Notes: generated from the letters alone by a model not told the origin. A DNA stretch of 11,404 nucleotides from Methanoregula sp. (GCA_003157895.1 PMKW01000080.1:1-11404); one strand, 5' to 3'; shown: positions 1 through 6,388, counted from the stretch's first letter. Translations and numbers: made by a program.

Positions 1-21
1 CTCGAGGTTCATACAAAACGG

Positions 22-822
22 TCAGGGAGTCCGGATCCGTGCACCTGCGGCCAAATCCTGCAGGGTCAGGTTCTTAAGCTCGTCGAACAGTGCCGTCTTG
101 AAGGAGAACGGACCGTGCGACACAGCCGCCGCCTTCTCGCCGGCAAGGCCGAATGCCGCGAGTGCGGCAGCTGCAGCGGTTACCGGCTCCTTTGATTCCG
201 CACAGAACACTCCGGTCACGGATGCCGCCATGCACCCGGTGCCGGAGATGCTGCCCATCAGGGAGTGGCCATTCTCCACCAGCAGGGTGTGCTTCCCGTC
301 CGTGACAATATCCGTTGCCCCGCTGACGGCCACGGTAATGCCGAGGGTTGTTGCAAGCCCGCGTGCTATGGTGAGCGGGTCGCCGCTCAGCCCGAACGAG
401 TCTACGCCCCGCACCGTTGCTTCAACGCCCGCGATCACCCCAATCTCACCGGCATTACCCTTGAGGAGGGTGATCTCCAGCTCATGGAGCAGCCTTTTTG
501 TGGTATCCGTCCGGAAACGGGTGGCACCAGCACCGACCGGATCGAGGATGACCGGTATCCCGCGCTCGTTTGCCATCCGGCCGGCAAGGATCATGGACTC
601 GATCTGGGCCGCGCTGAGCGTCCCGATATTGAGGACGAGCGAGCTTGCTATCGCGGCCATCTCCGCTGCTTCTTCCGGGGCATCGGCCATGACCGGAGCT
701 CCTCCTGCACAGAGCGTGATGTTCGCGCAGTCGTTGACCGTGACATAGTTCGTGATGTGGTGGACAAGCGGCCGTTTCTCCCGCACGCGTGCGAAGAGGT
801 CAGTATAGGGTTTTGTCTTCAT
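22..822 (-). CDS. thiM: Hydroxyethylthiazole kinase ThiM
   Basis: This enzyme phosphorylates 4-methyl-5-(2-hydroxyethyl)thiazole with ATP to feed salvaged thiazole into thiamin phosphate synthesis; it is cytosolic. The 266-residue length is normal for the family. Visible ThiM signatures are the substrate-pocket segment [14 protein letters not shown] (residues 18-31), [12 protein letters not shown] (40-51), NIGTL (65-69), DPVGAGATR (94-102), KGNAGEI (121-127) and the ribokinase-fold anion-hole motif GTGCM (194-198), whose Cys197 matches the catalytic cysteine of known ThiM proteins. The start is the ATG at 822; I see only a weak ribosome binding site and no recognisable TPP riboswitch in the roughly 110 bases upstream. 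No other thiamin genes are visible, so it looks like a stand-alone salvage gene, although a partner such as thiE could lie beyond the left edge. Confidence 0.97.
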   Translation of the reverse strand: MKTKPYTDLFARVREKRPLVHHITNYVTVNDCANITLCAGGAPVMADAPEEAAEMAAIASSLVLNIGTLSAAQIESMILAGRMANERGIPVILDPVGAGATRFRTDTTKRLLHELEITLLKGNAGEIGVIAGVEATVRGVDSFGLSGDPLTIARGLATTLGITVAVSGATDIVTDGKHTLLVENGHSLMGSISGTGCMAASVTGVFCAESKEPVTAAAAALAAFGLAGEKAAAVSHGPFSFKTALFDELKNLTLQDLAAGARIRTP

Positions 823-888
823 TGCGTTGCTCTGGTTTCATACTGCGGTTACGATATACCGTGATACTATGGGTGCGGTAGAATCATT

Positions 889-903
889 AAACCGCCGCGG
901 TTT
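889..903. promoter_or_regulatory. Dyad upstream of thiM
   Basis: AAACCG and CGGTTT (6-bp arms) flank a CCG centre, about 70-80 bases upstream of the thiM start. Such a symmetric site between the upstream terminator-like hairpin and thiM could be a repressor operator. It is short enough to occur by chance in GC-rich DNA, so this is only a candidate. Confidence 0.25.
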
Positions 904-928
904 GCCGTACGAAAATTGTGCTTTTTTT

Positions 929-950
929 AAAAAATCCCGGAACATTCCGG
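929..950 (-). terminator. Hairpin plus T-run downstream of the winged-helix gene
   Basis: Read on the minus strand, a perfect 6-bp stem (CCGGAA / TTCCGG, 2-base loop) is followed by GA and six T residues, about 85 bases after the stop codon of the small winged-helix gene. This resembles an intrinsic terminator and would separate that gene from thiM, implying thiM has its own promoter between about 823 and 925. In archaea the T-run is the main termination signal; the hairpin may be incidental. Confidence 0.45.
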
Positions 951-1033
951 AGAACTCTGATGAGTTCTTCTCTTCCTCGTGGTTTTGAGAGGTTGTCAAA
1001 CCCCGAAGAGGTGAAGGGATGCGTCTTGGACCT

Positions 1034-1312
1034 TCAGTCATCTGACATATCCCCGGGACTCTGCACGAGCCGGATGAGATTCTCCCGCCCTTTCTTCACT
1101 TTCCGGATAACCCCCTTCTGGTGGAGGCTGTTGAGGGAGGAGCTGACTGTTGACTTGGGCAGTTTGGGTGGTTTCCGGGTGCTGACGGGTCGTATGGGGG
1201 GGTCCGCGCAAGGGATCTGCAGGATCCGGCGCATGGGTGCCGCACCTGGCCGGATCAATCCTCTGGTTATTTTCTCTACCCGGTCTGCATGCAGGTGCAG
1301 TGGTGCGGTCAT
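1034..1312 (-). CDS. Small winged-helix (MarR/TrmB-like) DNA-binding protein
   Basis: This is a putative transcription regulator. The C-terminal half reads as a classic winged helix: a recognition helix LPKSTVSSSLNSLHQKG followed by a basic wing VIRKVKKGRENLIRLV. From the ATG at 1312 the product is 92 residues. A second ATG at 1234 (residue 27) is preceded by AGGTG at an 8-base spacing, would give 66 residues, and is the better supported start. The N-terminal half, RILQIPCADPPIRPVSTRKPP, is Pro/Arg-rich where helices 1-2 of the fold should be, so the gene may be degraded or frameshifted there. It is divergent from the flavin-protein gene at 1351, sharing a 38-base intergenic region, so control of that gene is a reasonable guess. 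Codon choice is GC-rich and gene-like. Existence is moderately supported. Confidence 0.5.
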   Translation of the reverse strand: MTAPLHLHADRVEKITRGLIRPGAAPMRRILQIPCADPPIRPVSTRKPPKLPKSTVSSSLNSLHQKGVIRKVKKGRENLIRLVQSPGDMSDD

Positions 1313-1350
1313 CAGAATGTTTATTATTTCAAAGAGGCTGATGGTGCAGT
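1313..1350. promoter_or_regulatory. Divergent AT-rich promoter region
   Basis: The 38 bases between the winged-helix gene and the flavin-protein gene contain TTTATTATTT (1320-1329), a TATA-like box about 25-30 bases before the ATG at 1351. GGTG lies just before that ATG. The same A/T block could serve the minus-strand gene, which would fit its start being the internal ATG at 1234 rather than 1312. Confidence 0.4.
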
Positions 1351-1764
1351 ATGGAACTCAGGGAGAAGATCCTGGAAGTCATCGGCGGCCTCCACACGGC
1401 TGCGGTCGCCACGCTGGACGGGAACCTGCCCGCGGTACGGTTCATGCTCCTTATGGGCTTTCCTGACATGACTCTTGTCGGGGGGACGATGAAGAGCTCC
1501 CGGAAAGTAGTGCAGCTGGAGAAGAACGCTGATGTGGCTATTGCGGTGTGGTCGGGAAAAAATATCACCGACCCCTACGTGGAGATCCGGGCACAGGTGA
1601 AGATTCATGAGGATATCGCTACCAAAAAGAAGTACTGGAACCCGATGTTCGTACCATACTTCCGATCGGTTGACAATCCCGATTTCATTGTCCTGCACTT
1701 TACGGCAACCGAGATCACCTACTATATCCCGTCCATGAGGAGCAGGGAAGTCTGGAAGCGTTGA
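1351..1764 (+). CDS. Pyridoxamine 5'-phosphate oxidase-like FMN/F420-binding protein
   Basis: This is a 137-residue split-beta-barrel flavoprotein-fold protein of the PNPOx-like superfamily, the size class of general-stress-protein-26 and small FMN-binding proteins. Family features are the N-terminal helix MELREKILEVIGG, the first strands HTAAVATLDGNLPAVRFM (15-32), the phosphate-binding-type segment LVGGTMKSSRKVVQLEKNADVAIAV (42-66), and the strand VEIRAQVKIHED (77-88). The C-terminus YYIPSMRSREVW is shorter than in true PdxH, and I see no second substrate-binding arm, so pyridoxal synthesis is not implied. Substrate and cofactor (FMN or F420) cannot be told from sequence. It is transcribed from an AT-rich region shared with the small winged-helix gene and ends against a convergent VOC gene. 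Confidence 0.85.
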   Translation: MELREKILEVIGGLHTAAVATLDGNLPAVRFMLLMGFPDMTLVGGTMKSSRKVVQLEKNADVAIAVWSGKNITDPYVEIRAQVKIHEDIATKKKYWNPMFVPYFRSVDNPDFIVLHFTATEITYYIPSMRSREVWKR

Positions 1765-1768
1765 GACA

Positions 1769-1791
1769 CTTCCAAAGTGAACTTCTGGAAG
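1769..1791. terminator. Stem-loop between convergent genes
   Basis: CTTCCA and TGGAAG (6-bp arms, 11-base loop) lie in the 51-base gap between two convergent stop codons. The site could act as a transcription end signal, but no T-run follows, so support is weak. Confidence 0.25.
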
Positions 1792-1815
1792 GGCAAGGGC
1801 CGGTACCGTTCCGGT

Positions 1816-2250
1816 CTACGGTATTGCCGGCTTCCAGAGGCCGATGGTATTGCCTTCGGTGTCCTGAATCATCACCACCAGCCCGACACCCGCGATCTCC
1901 TGCTGCGGCATGGTGATCTTCCCCCCCAGTTTCTCTACATTTGCCTGCACGGTATCGATGTCCTCGACTATCACGAAATTGAGGATGGGCTCTGTCATGT
2001 GCCGCTTGTACAACCCGCCCGTGTTCATTGTGCCTTCGCTTGCTGTCCCGGTAGTGATATCATGGTACTGCATCTCTGTCATCCGTGCCATGTCACCGGA
2101 CATCCCAATTGGTTCGATCTTCCACCCGAGGAGGGCAGAGTAGAAGCATTTTGCGCGGTCCACGTTGTCAGCCGGGATCATGAAGTGACCAATGTTTGCC
2201 ATGGGCAATGATGGTGAGGGAATGATATTCAGGGTTGGGGTTGTGCACAT
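1816..2250 (-). CDS. VOC superfamily (glyoxalase/bleomycin-resistance fold) protein
   Basis: This small cytosolic protein has two beta-alpha-beta-beta-beta modules. The first module is MANIGHFMIPADNVDRAKCFY (from residue 17) followed by LLGWKIEP. The second is ILNFVIVEDIDTVQANVEKLGGKI and ends GLVVMIQDTEGNTIGLWKP, the typical VOC closing strand. The 144-residue frame starts at the ATG at 2250, which has AAGGTGG 6 bases upstream. Homologues usually begin at the MANIGHF methionine (ATG at 2202), which has no ribosome binding site, so the first 16 residues are uncertain. Metal ligands are not obvious beyond His22, so the catalytic activity is unknown and glyoxalase I itself is not implied. It converges with the PNPOx-like gene. 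Confidence 0.88.
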   Translation of the reverse strand: MCTTPTLNIIPSPSLPMANIGHFMIPADNVDRAKCFYSALLGWKIEPIGMSGDMARMTEMQYHDITTGTASEGTMNTGGLYKRHMTEPILNFVIVEDIDTVQANVEKLGGKITMPQQEIAGVGLVVMIQDTEGNTIGLWKPAIP

Positions 2251-2266
2251 GGCAAGCCACCTTGCC
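2251..2266 (-). promoter_or_regulatory. Perfect hairpin covering the VOC ribosome binding site
   Basis: GGCAAG and CTTGCC form a 6-bp stem with a 4-base loop immediately before the ATG at 2250. On the minus-strand message the AAGGTGG ribosome binding site lies inside this hairpin and would be partly sequestered if it folds. Confidence 0.3.
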
Positions 2267-2388
2267 GGTACCTTTGCGGTCCCCGGCCGGGTTCCGGTTC
2301 GCTACGCGTACAGGAGCTTGCGGTCATCAGAGGGGCGGTTATCTTCCTGCCGCGCTTCGCCTTCCTGCCACGGAGGATCCAGTACGCC

Positions 2389-2622
2389 ATGAGGGCGGAT
2401 ACGGATACCCTGCTGGACGCCTCCGGAAAGGATGGGCACGTGAAGAAGGTATCCTGGACGTTCTTTGCCGCCACCGCCGTCCTCGTGCTGGCGCAGGGAC
2501 TTAACCCGGCAACGGCCGGAAAGTATTTCCCTGCCATAATTTTTCCCGGTAATTCCCGGCAACAGGGTATTGGTTTATTGGGGAAACAGAAAGGAAACCC
2601 CCTCAGGAAGACAGGTTCATAA
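2389..2622 (+). pseudogene. Possible membrane-protein remnant
   Basis: Within a gap of about 400 bases without a recognised gene (2251-2648), this frame reads like coding sequence: GC-rich third positions and a hydrophobic helix WTFFAATAVLVLAQGL followed by NPATAGKYFPAI. The same frame is open upstream to about 2302 with basic and hydrophobic residues. The ATG at 2389 has no clear ribosome binding site, and the C-terminal residues after about 2550 look random. I do not recognise a family. It may be the decayed end of a one-helix membrane protein, or chance. The rest of the gap holds no other gene I can support. Confidence 0.2.
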
Positions 2623-2648
2623 TACTCCCAGCCGATTATACACTATCC

Positions 2649-3326
2649 ATGAAGAAGAAGATCGTCTTAACATTCCTGTTCATCCTGCTGTTTCCTGCCC
2701 TTCTCTTTCTCCTTGCCGGGGACGGGGAATGGCCCGAAGCCTGGGTCTTCACCATCTGGTTCATCTTACTCTGTTATATAACAATCATGTACCTTTACCG
2801 GAAGGACCCGGCATTGCTTGCCGAACGGTACAGGAAACCCGGCACCGGCAACCAGGAGCCCTGGGACCTGTTCGTTGTGTCAGGGCTCGTGGCCGGGTTC
2901 ACGGTCTGGATCGCCATCATGCCGCTCGATGCAAAACGGTTCGGGTGGTCACCGGTCTTCCCCCTCTGGATCCAGTTTATCGGTGTGGCCATGCTCGCCG
3001 GGTCGTTCTTCTTCTTCTTCCGGTCCTATGCTGACAACACCTTCCTCTCTCCGCTCGTGAGGATACAGGATGACAGAAAGCAGAACCTCGTATCAACCGG
3101 CGTATATGGGTTTGTCCGGCACCCCATGTATCTTGGGGGGGTACTGATGTTCCTGGGAACCCCCCTGCTTCTCGGCTCGATCTATGGCTTCATCGCCGGT
3201 CTGGTCCTCTCCGTTCTTTTAATAGTGCGGATCGTGGGTGAAGAAGTAATGCTCTTGCGGGAGCTGGAAGGCTACCGGGACTATTGCAAGAAAGTCCGGT
3301 TCAGGCTGGTTCCTTTCATCTGGTGA
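2649..3326 (+). CDS. Isoprenylcysteine carboxyl methyltransferase-family membrane protein
   Basis: This is an integral membrane, S-adenosylmethionine-dependent methyltransferase of the ICMT/PEMT-like fold, 225 residues. Hydrophobic segments lie near residues 5-23, 31-50, 73-91, 104-125 and 162-195. The diagnostic C-terminal cofactor region is GVYGFVRHPMYLGG (151-164), then EE (198-199) and an ELEGYRDYCKKVRFRLVPFIW tail, typical of prokaryotic family members. Archaeal members are not known to modify prenylated CAAX proteins; the acceptor could be a lipid or small molecule, so the substrate is unknown. The ATG at 2649 has no clear ribosome binding site. An AT-rich TTCATAATAC lies about 28 bases upstream, consistent with a leaderless message. 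Confidence 0.9.
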   Translation: MKKKIVLTFLFILLFPALLFLLAGDGEWPEAWVFTIWFILLCYITIMYLYRKDPALLAERYRKPGTGNQEPWDLFVVSGLVAGFTVWIAIMPLDAKRFGWSPVFPLWIQFIGVAMLAGSFFFFFRSYADNTFLSPLVRIQDDRKQNLVSTGVYGFVRHPMYLGGVLMFLGTPLLLGSIYGFIAGLVLSVLLIVRIVGEEVMLLRELEGYRDYCKKVRFRLVPFIW

Positions 3327-3356
3327 GGGCCCCGGCCGAAAAACAATGGGTATGGA

Positions 3357-3390
3357 TTTTAAGTACCGGATGGTGATCACCGTTAGGTGA
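3357..3390 (+). promoter_or_regulatory. Promoter, palindrome and ribosome binding site of the UPF0248 gene
   Basis: TTTTAAGTA (3357-3365) is a TATA-like box. It is followed directly by the perfect 10-bp palindrome GGTGATCACC (3372-3381), where a repressor would block initiation, and by GGTGA (3386-3390), a ribosome binding site 6 bases before the ATG at 3397. An intact promoter and start next to a frameshifted reading frame suggests the damage is recent or is a sequence error. Confidence 0.4.
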
Positions 3391-3396
3391 CGGATC

Positions 3397-3816
3397 ATGC
3401 TGACCAGCCATAAACTCCTGCAGCAGTACTGGTACGATGGCCGCTATGACCATGCAAACGTCCGGGTGTGGTATAATCGACCGGGGTGTACCCGTTGACC
3501 GGTCAACGGTGAGCGGCCCTGAAATCATCCTGGAACCGTATTATAGACGATCCAGACCGGCGAGGAGGAGAAACCGGTACCCTATCACCGGATCCTGCTT
3601 ATTACGTATGACAGTGTTGTTGTATTCGAGAACCGGAAAATCCAGGGACTTGCCGACAGGATCCGGGAAGGGACAAAAGGATTGTGGCACGTGATCCTAT
3701 CGACTTTCCTCACCACATCCCCTTTGGGTGTTCCCGGTCAGGGACAGACCCCCGGCTCTCTTTGGTACGGCCCGGCTGCGGGGACTGCAGGGAATATTGA
3801 TGCTGCGTGCGGCTGA
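3397..3816 (+). pseudogene. UPF0248 (DUF504, MJ1316-like) gene with two frameshifts
   Basis: The family is a small archaeal domain proposed to act in RNA repair or processing; its exact role is unknown. The protein can only be read by switching frames. From the ATG at 3397 the first frame gives MLTSHKLLQQYWYDGRYDH and VRVWY. One extra base near 3475 moves the reading to a frame giving IDRGVPVDRSTVSGPEI and LEPYY. Near 3545 a missing base (or two extra) returns to the first frame, giving TIQTGEEEKPVPYHRILLIT and YDSVVVFENRKI. The blocks RGxPxDRSTV and YHRIL are family hallmarks and appear in the right order and spacing. Recognisable similarity ends near 3642; the restored frame stays open to a TGA at 3814-3816, longer than usual. 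Without the shifts the first frame stops at 3498. It is either a recent pseudogene or carries sequencing errors. Confidence 0.75.
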
Positions 3817-3852
3817 TCTCGTGCTGGCGCCGGTGGCCGGCCAGGAAAAAAG

Positions 3853-4314
3853 TTATGCTGTTGATATGGTGATAGTCCATGGGGTGGCTGCCGCGACGTC
3901 GAGATAGTAAGTCCCCGCATCCAGCTGCACGGATTTCGTGCCGGTGTAGGATCCTCCCTCGTTTGCCAGCACTCCGATATCGTCACCGGATTCGTCCTTT
4001 ATTGTGACAATAAAAACCTCATCGCCCGGATAGTTCATACGAAATACCCAGGTCCCGTCACTGGTCATCGTGAAGATCTGCGTATAGTCCCCGATCCCTT
4101 CGAAGGAGTACGTTTTTGAGGAGGGATATCCGGTTGCAGGTGTTTCCAGCGTTGGCCATGTCGTTATTATGATAACGGGGGCGGTCGTTGTAACCCGCGC
4201 CGGGGTACCAGACACCGGTGTTGCCACCGGCGCCGATGGGGAACCCATACATCCGGCCATGCTCATTGTGCTGATGAGGATGATGATGAAAACAACAGCA
4301 CATTTCCCTTTCAT
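3853..4314 (-). CDS. Small archaeal lipoprotein with C-terminal beta-rich domain
   Basis: This predicted membrane-anchored surface lipoprotein has 153 residues. It has a basic N-terminus, a hydrophobic core VVFIIILISTMSMA and the lipobox SMAGC (Cys22), then a Thr/Pro/Val-rich linker (about 25-62). The C-terminal domain (68-153) is beta-strand-rich: YSFEGIGDYTQIFTMTSDG, then WVFRMNY, FIVTIKD, SVQLDAGTYYLDV and PWTITIS. The pattern of a Gly-rich turn followed by LDAGTYYLDV and PWTI is seen in small secreted or surface domains of methanogens; its ligand is unknown to me. The ATG at 4314 is preceded by GTGGA. Its promoter is probably the AT-rich patch at about 4320-4355. It shares its layout with the lipoproteins at 4992 and 9597, but the mature domains differ. 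Confidence 0.85.
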   Translation of the reverse strand: MKGKCAVVFIIILISTMSMAGCMGSPSAPVATPVSGTPARVTTTAPVIIITTWPTLETPATGYPSSKTYSFEGIGDYTQIFTMTSDGTWVFRMNYPGDEVFIVTIKDESGDDIGVLANEGGSYTGTKSVQLDAGTYYLDVAAATPWTITISTA

Positions 4315-4526
4315 AATTCCACGACAAGTTTCTGAAGTAACAACTATTACCCTTCGAAGAGATGCCCGGGGATTCTATCCGGCCGTACTTTCTCCTCCGC
4401 TCAAGATAGCTGCACCAGGGCTCCTCCTCCCACGGACGTGCTGATGCAATACAGGATACAAGGACCAGACTTTTACTGTAATTTATCTCTACTACCATTC
4501 GTCCGGTGAATTCCCCGCGGAACACC

Positions 4527-4541
4527 ACAGGGGTCCCCTGT
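4527..4541. promoter_or_regulatory. 15-bp perfect palindrome after the zinc-ribbon gene
   Basis: ACAGGGG and CCCCTGT flank a single T, 9 bases beyond the stop of the minus-strand zinc-ribbon gene. With a one-base centre it cannot fold as a tight RNA hairpin without opening pairs, so it may be a protein-binding site or part of a termination signal. The surrounding 4315-4549 holds no gene I can support; one minus-strand frame is open there but looks random. Confidence 0.35.
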
Positions 4542-4549
4542 ACCAGCGC

Positions 4550-4717
4550 TTATTTTGCATTCTTCACCTCCATTGCCACGCGGGCCTTGCACCGCGGGCA
4601 CTGGACCTTCACCGGCCTTGATAACCGGTTCAGACTGGCCAGCCGGATCCCCATGTACGTCCATGCATGACTGCACCGGTGGCAGGTAAGACGGCAGCTC
4701 GTATACTGGCTTTGCAT
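4550..4717 (-). CDS. 55-residue zinc-ribbon protein
   Basis: This is a small, probably zinc-binding cytosolic protein. The frame starts at the ATG at 4717, preceded by AGGTAG at a 4-base spacing; an in-frame TAG two codons before it fixes the start. It ends in TAA at 4550. It contains two CxxC knuckles, CHRC (12-15, with a further Cys at 8) and CPRC (40-43), separated by 24 residues rich in Arg and Lys. This is the arrangement of a rubredoxin-like zinc ribbon. The segment between (WTYMGIRLASLNRLSRPVK) and the closing KARVAMEVKNAK fit the hydrophobic strand pattern of such ribbons. Function is unknown; DNA, RNA or protein binding are possibilities. It lies between two lipoprotein genes with no obvious operon partner. 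The length is below common gene-calling cut-offs. Confidence 0.75.
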   Translation of the reverse strand: MQSQYTSCRLTCHRCSHAWTYMGIRLASLNRLSRPVKVQCPRCKARVAMEVKNAK

Positions 4718-4958
4718 GAGCTACCTGTCGCATTCCCGGGGTATCAAGACCCCGCGAGCGGCGGGTGAAAGTGAAGATCCCTGCCAGCGTCCTGGTCTCA
4801 CGTCCTCACCTGCCATCCGGAAGGGGGATTATTCCTGAACCTGACCTTTCTGGTAACCCAAAATTATTGCCTCATGCAGAACAGCACGTTCCTGTGGGAA
4901 TGGTAGAATAAAACGGGGGCTCCGGATCCGAAGGATCTCCTGGAGGCGCTTCCAGCGG

Positions 4959-4975
4959 AATATTCAATAATCCCC
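4959..4975 (+). promoter_or_regulatory. TATA-like element of the second lipoprotein gene
   Basis: AATATTCAATAAT is the only AT-rich run in this GC-rich gap and sits about 20-30 bases before the start codon. That spacing would produce a leaderless or very short-leader transcript, in keeping with the absence of a clear ribosome binding site. The remaining gap 4718-4958 holds no gene or structured element I can support. Confidence 0.4.
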
Positions 4976-4991
4976 GGGGCAACCGGTAGTG

Positions 4992-5498
4992 ATGGACCTG
5001 AAAACAACCTGTATTATCCTCCTCATCATTGTCGCGATGACAGCATTCTCCGGCTGTACCGGTACTACCGGTCCTGCCCCGCAGACTCCTGTTCTGACCA
5101 CGGGTACTATAACCCCGGTCATGACCTCAATCCTGGTGACCGCAGTTCCTGCCAACGAGATCGCACAGATCATGGTCAATAACTTCGGACTTGACCCGTC
5201 AAACGGGGATATCTATGAGTTCCTGGGAACTGTCCAGGTCAATGAAGGTGCGTACCAGTCGGTACAGGTCATTCTCCGGTATCCTGACAGTCAGGAGTAT
5301 GTCTATGATGCCGGTGGTATGGGCGGATCGAACCAGACATTAAAACCGTTCTTCCTCTACCCGTCCGATCACTATATGGGGACCAATCCCGAGAAGATCA
5401 TTGCGCTTGACGGGAAACGGTACAGCACAGTCTACCGGCCCGAGAACGGCGTCTCTGCAGCATGGATTGCCACCACCGATACCCTGATCTCCCCGTAA
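4992..5498 (+). CDS. Small archaeal lipoprotein, unknown domain
   Basis: This predicted lipoprotein has 168 residues from the ATG at 4992; a GTG directly before it at 4989 is an equally possible start. The signal peptide CIILLIIVAMTAFSGC ends in lipobox FSGC. It is followed by a Thr/Pro linker (to about residue 50) and a domain of roughly 115 residues beginning ANEIAQIMVNNFGLDPSNGD. That domain includes VQVNEGAYQSVQVILRYPDS, YVYDAGGMGGSN and a closing GVSAAWIATTDTLISP. I do not recognise the family; the pattern suggests a mixed alpha-beta extracellular domain. It is followed by a convincing hairpin-plus-T terminator, so it is probably a single-gene unit. Confidence 0.85.
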   Translation: MDLKTTCIILLIIVAMTAFSGCTGTTGPAPQTPVLTTGTITPVMTSILVTAVPANEIAQIMVNNFGLDPSNGDIYEFLGTVQVNEGAYQSVQVILRYPDSQEYVYDAGGMGGSNQTLKPFFLYPSDHYMGTNPEKIIALDGKRYSTVYRPENGVSAAWIATTDTLISP

Positions 5499-5511
5499 AA
5501 AAAGGTCTCGT

Positions 5512-5545
5512 ATCCCGGGGAGTTCCCGGGATCATCCCTGTTTTT
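5512..5545 (+). terminator. Terminator hairpin with T-run
   Basis: ATCCCGGG and CCCGGGAT form an 8-bp GC-rich stem with a 5-base loop, 14 bases after the lipoprotein stop, followed by five T residues at 5541-5545. It lies in the 54-base gap before the convergent gene's stop at 5553 and probably ends transcription of the lipoprotein gene. Confidence 0.6.
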
Positions 5546-5552
5546 CCCCGGA

Positions 5553-6290
5553 TTATTTCCGTACTCTGCCGGAAGAGCCGTGCGGTTTCTTTCTCCCGTA
5601 TGGGCAGACAAAAAGGCAGAGTCCGCAGACAGCAGTACGCCCGTTCTTCTCAAGGCCTTTGAAATACCGGTCGCAGGCTGCGGCATCGAACCGGGCCTTC
5701 CGCGGTTCATCCTCGTGGAACGGACGGCCGGTGAACGCGTGGACCGGGCATATGTCTACGCACTCCGTGCACTTCCCGCACCGGGATTCCATGGCCGTAC
5801 CGGTCGGGACGAGCGGTGCATCGGTCAATACGGCAATCCACCGCACCCGCGGGCCGTGATCCGGGGTGACGAGCAGGCAGCTCTTGCCGATCCAGCCGAG
5901 GCCGGCCAGGTGCGCTGCCAGTTTCTGGGAGAAGACCCCCGCGATCAGTTCGTCGCTCGACCGCTTCGAGGCCGGGACAGGAAACGACCGGAACCCCTGC
6001 TGCTGGATGGTATTGGCAATCCGGAGGCCGATCTGGTCCAGCAGCTGGTTCACGACATCATAGGTATGGTGGCGGTACAGGATTCCCACGGCCGGGTCTT
6101 CCCGTTCCGGGAGGAGATCGACGAGGGTATCCAGCAGCCGGATCCCCATGACAACCGCACGGGGATAACCGGCGACCCGGTCACCACCCTGTGCACGGAC
6201 GAAATCCCGTGCACCCGTAAGATCGGCAACGCCATAGTAATCCGCCCCGAGTGCACGGGCCTGTACCGGCAGATCTGCATCAGGATCCAT
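5553..6290 (-). CDS. QueG/COG1600-like double [4Fe-4S] corrinoid-type reductase
   Basis: This 245-residue protein is related to epoxyqueuosine reductase QueG, a cobalamin and iron-sulfur enzyme distantly allied to reductive dehalogenases. The cofactor-binding region carries the family block AGLGWIGKSCLLVTP (129-143). Two ferredoxin-type clusters follow: CGKCTECVDICP (Cys171, 174, 177, 181) and Cys206 with CGLCLFVCP (Cys222, 225, 229). The C-terminal HEAT-like extension of long QueG proteins is missing, and the protein ends soon after the second cluster in a basic tail. Archaeal tRNAs carry archaeosine rather than queuosine, so a role in queuosine synthesis is unlikely; the substrate is unknown. 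The start at 6290 is supported by AAGGAT a few bases upstream. Confidence 0.88.
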   Translation of the reverse strand: MDPDADLPVQARALGADYYGVADLTGARDFVRAQGGDRVAGYPRAVVMGIRLLDTLVDLLPEREDPAVGILYRHHTYDVVNQLLDQIGLRIANTIQQQGFRSFPVPASKRSSDELIAGVFSQKLAAHLAGLGWIGKSCLLVTPDHGPRVRWIAVLTDAPLVPTGTAMESRCGKCTECVDICPVHAFTGRPFHEDEPRKARFDAAACDRYFKGLEKNGRTAVCGLCLFVCPYGRKKPHGSSGRVRK

Positions 6291-6388
6291 GATTATCCTT
6301 ATTCATCATTTCGCTTCAGGGCCTTGTCATCTTGTCGGTCTGCTCGGCGATGCCAGGAAAATCCGGTACAATCCGGAGATCGCAGGTC

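Noticed and set aside
98..748. Long open frame on the plus strand opposite thiM
   Set aside because: It is antisense to a well-matched ThiM, with an Ala/Ser/Pro-rich low-information translation and no family motif.
823..930. TPP riboswitch upstream of thiM
   Set aside because: I could not find the conserved THI-box core (CTGAGA and the matching distal block) on the minus strand.
3738..3986. 82-residue open frame on the minus strand overlapping the first lipoprotein
   Set aside because: It lies in a different frame of the lipoprotein's 3' end and has no domain; the lipobox-bearing frame is the real gene.
4058..4528. 156-residue open frame on the minus strand upstream of the first lipoprotein
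   Set aside because: It overlaps the lipoprotein's start region out of frame. The non-overlapping part (4315-4528) has no recognisable motif and mixed codon choice.
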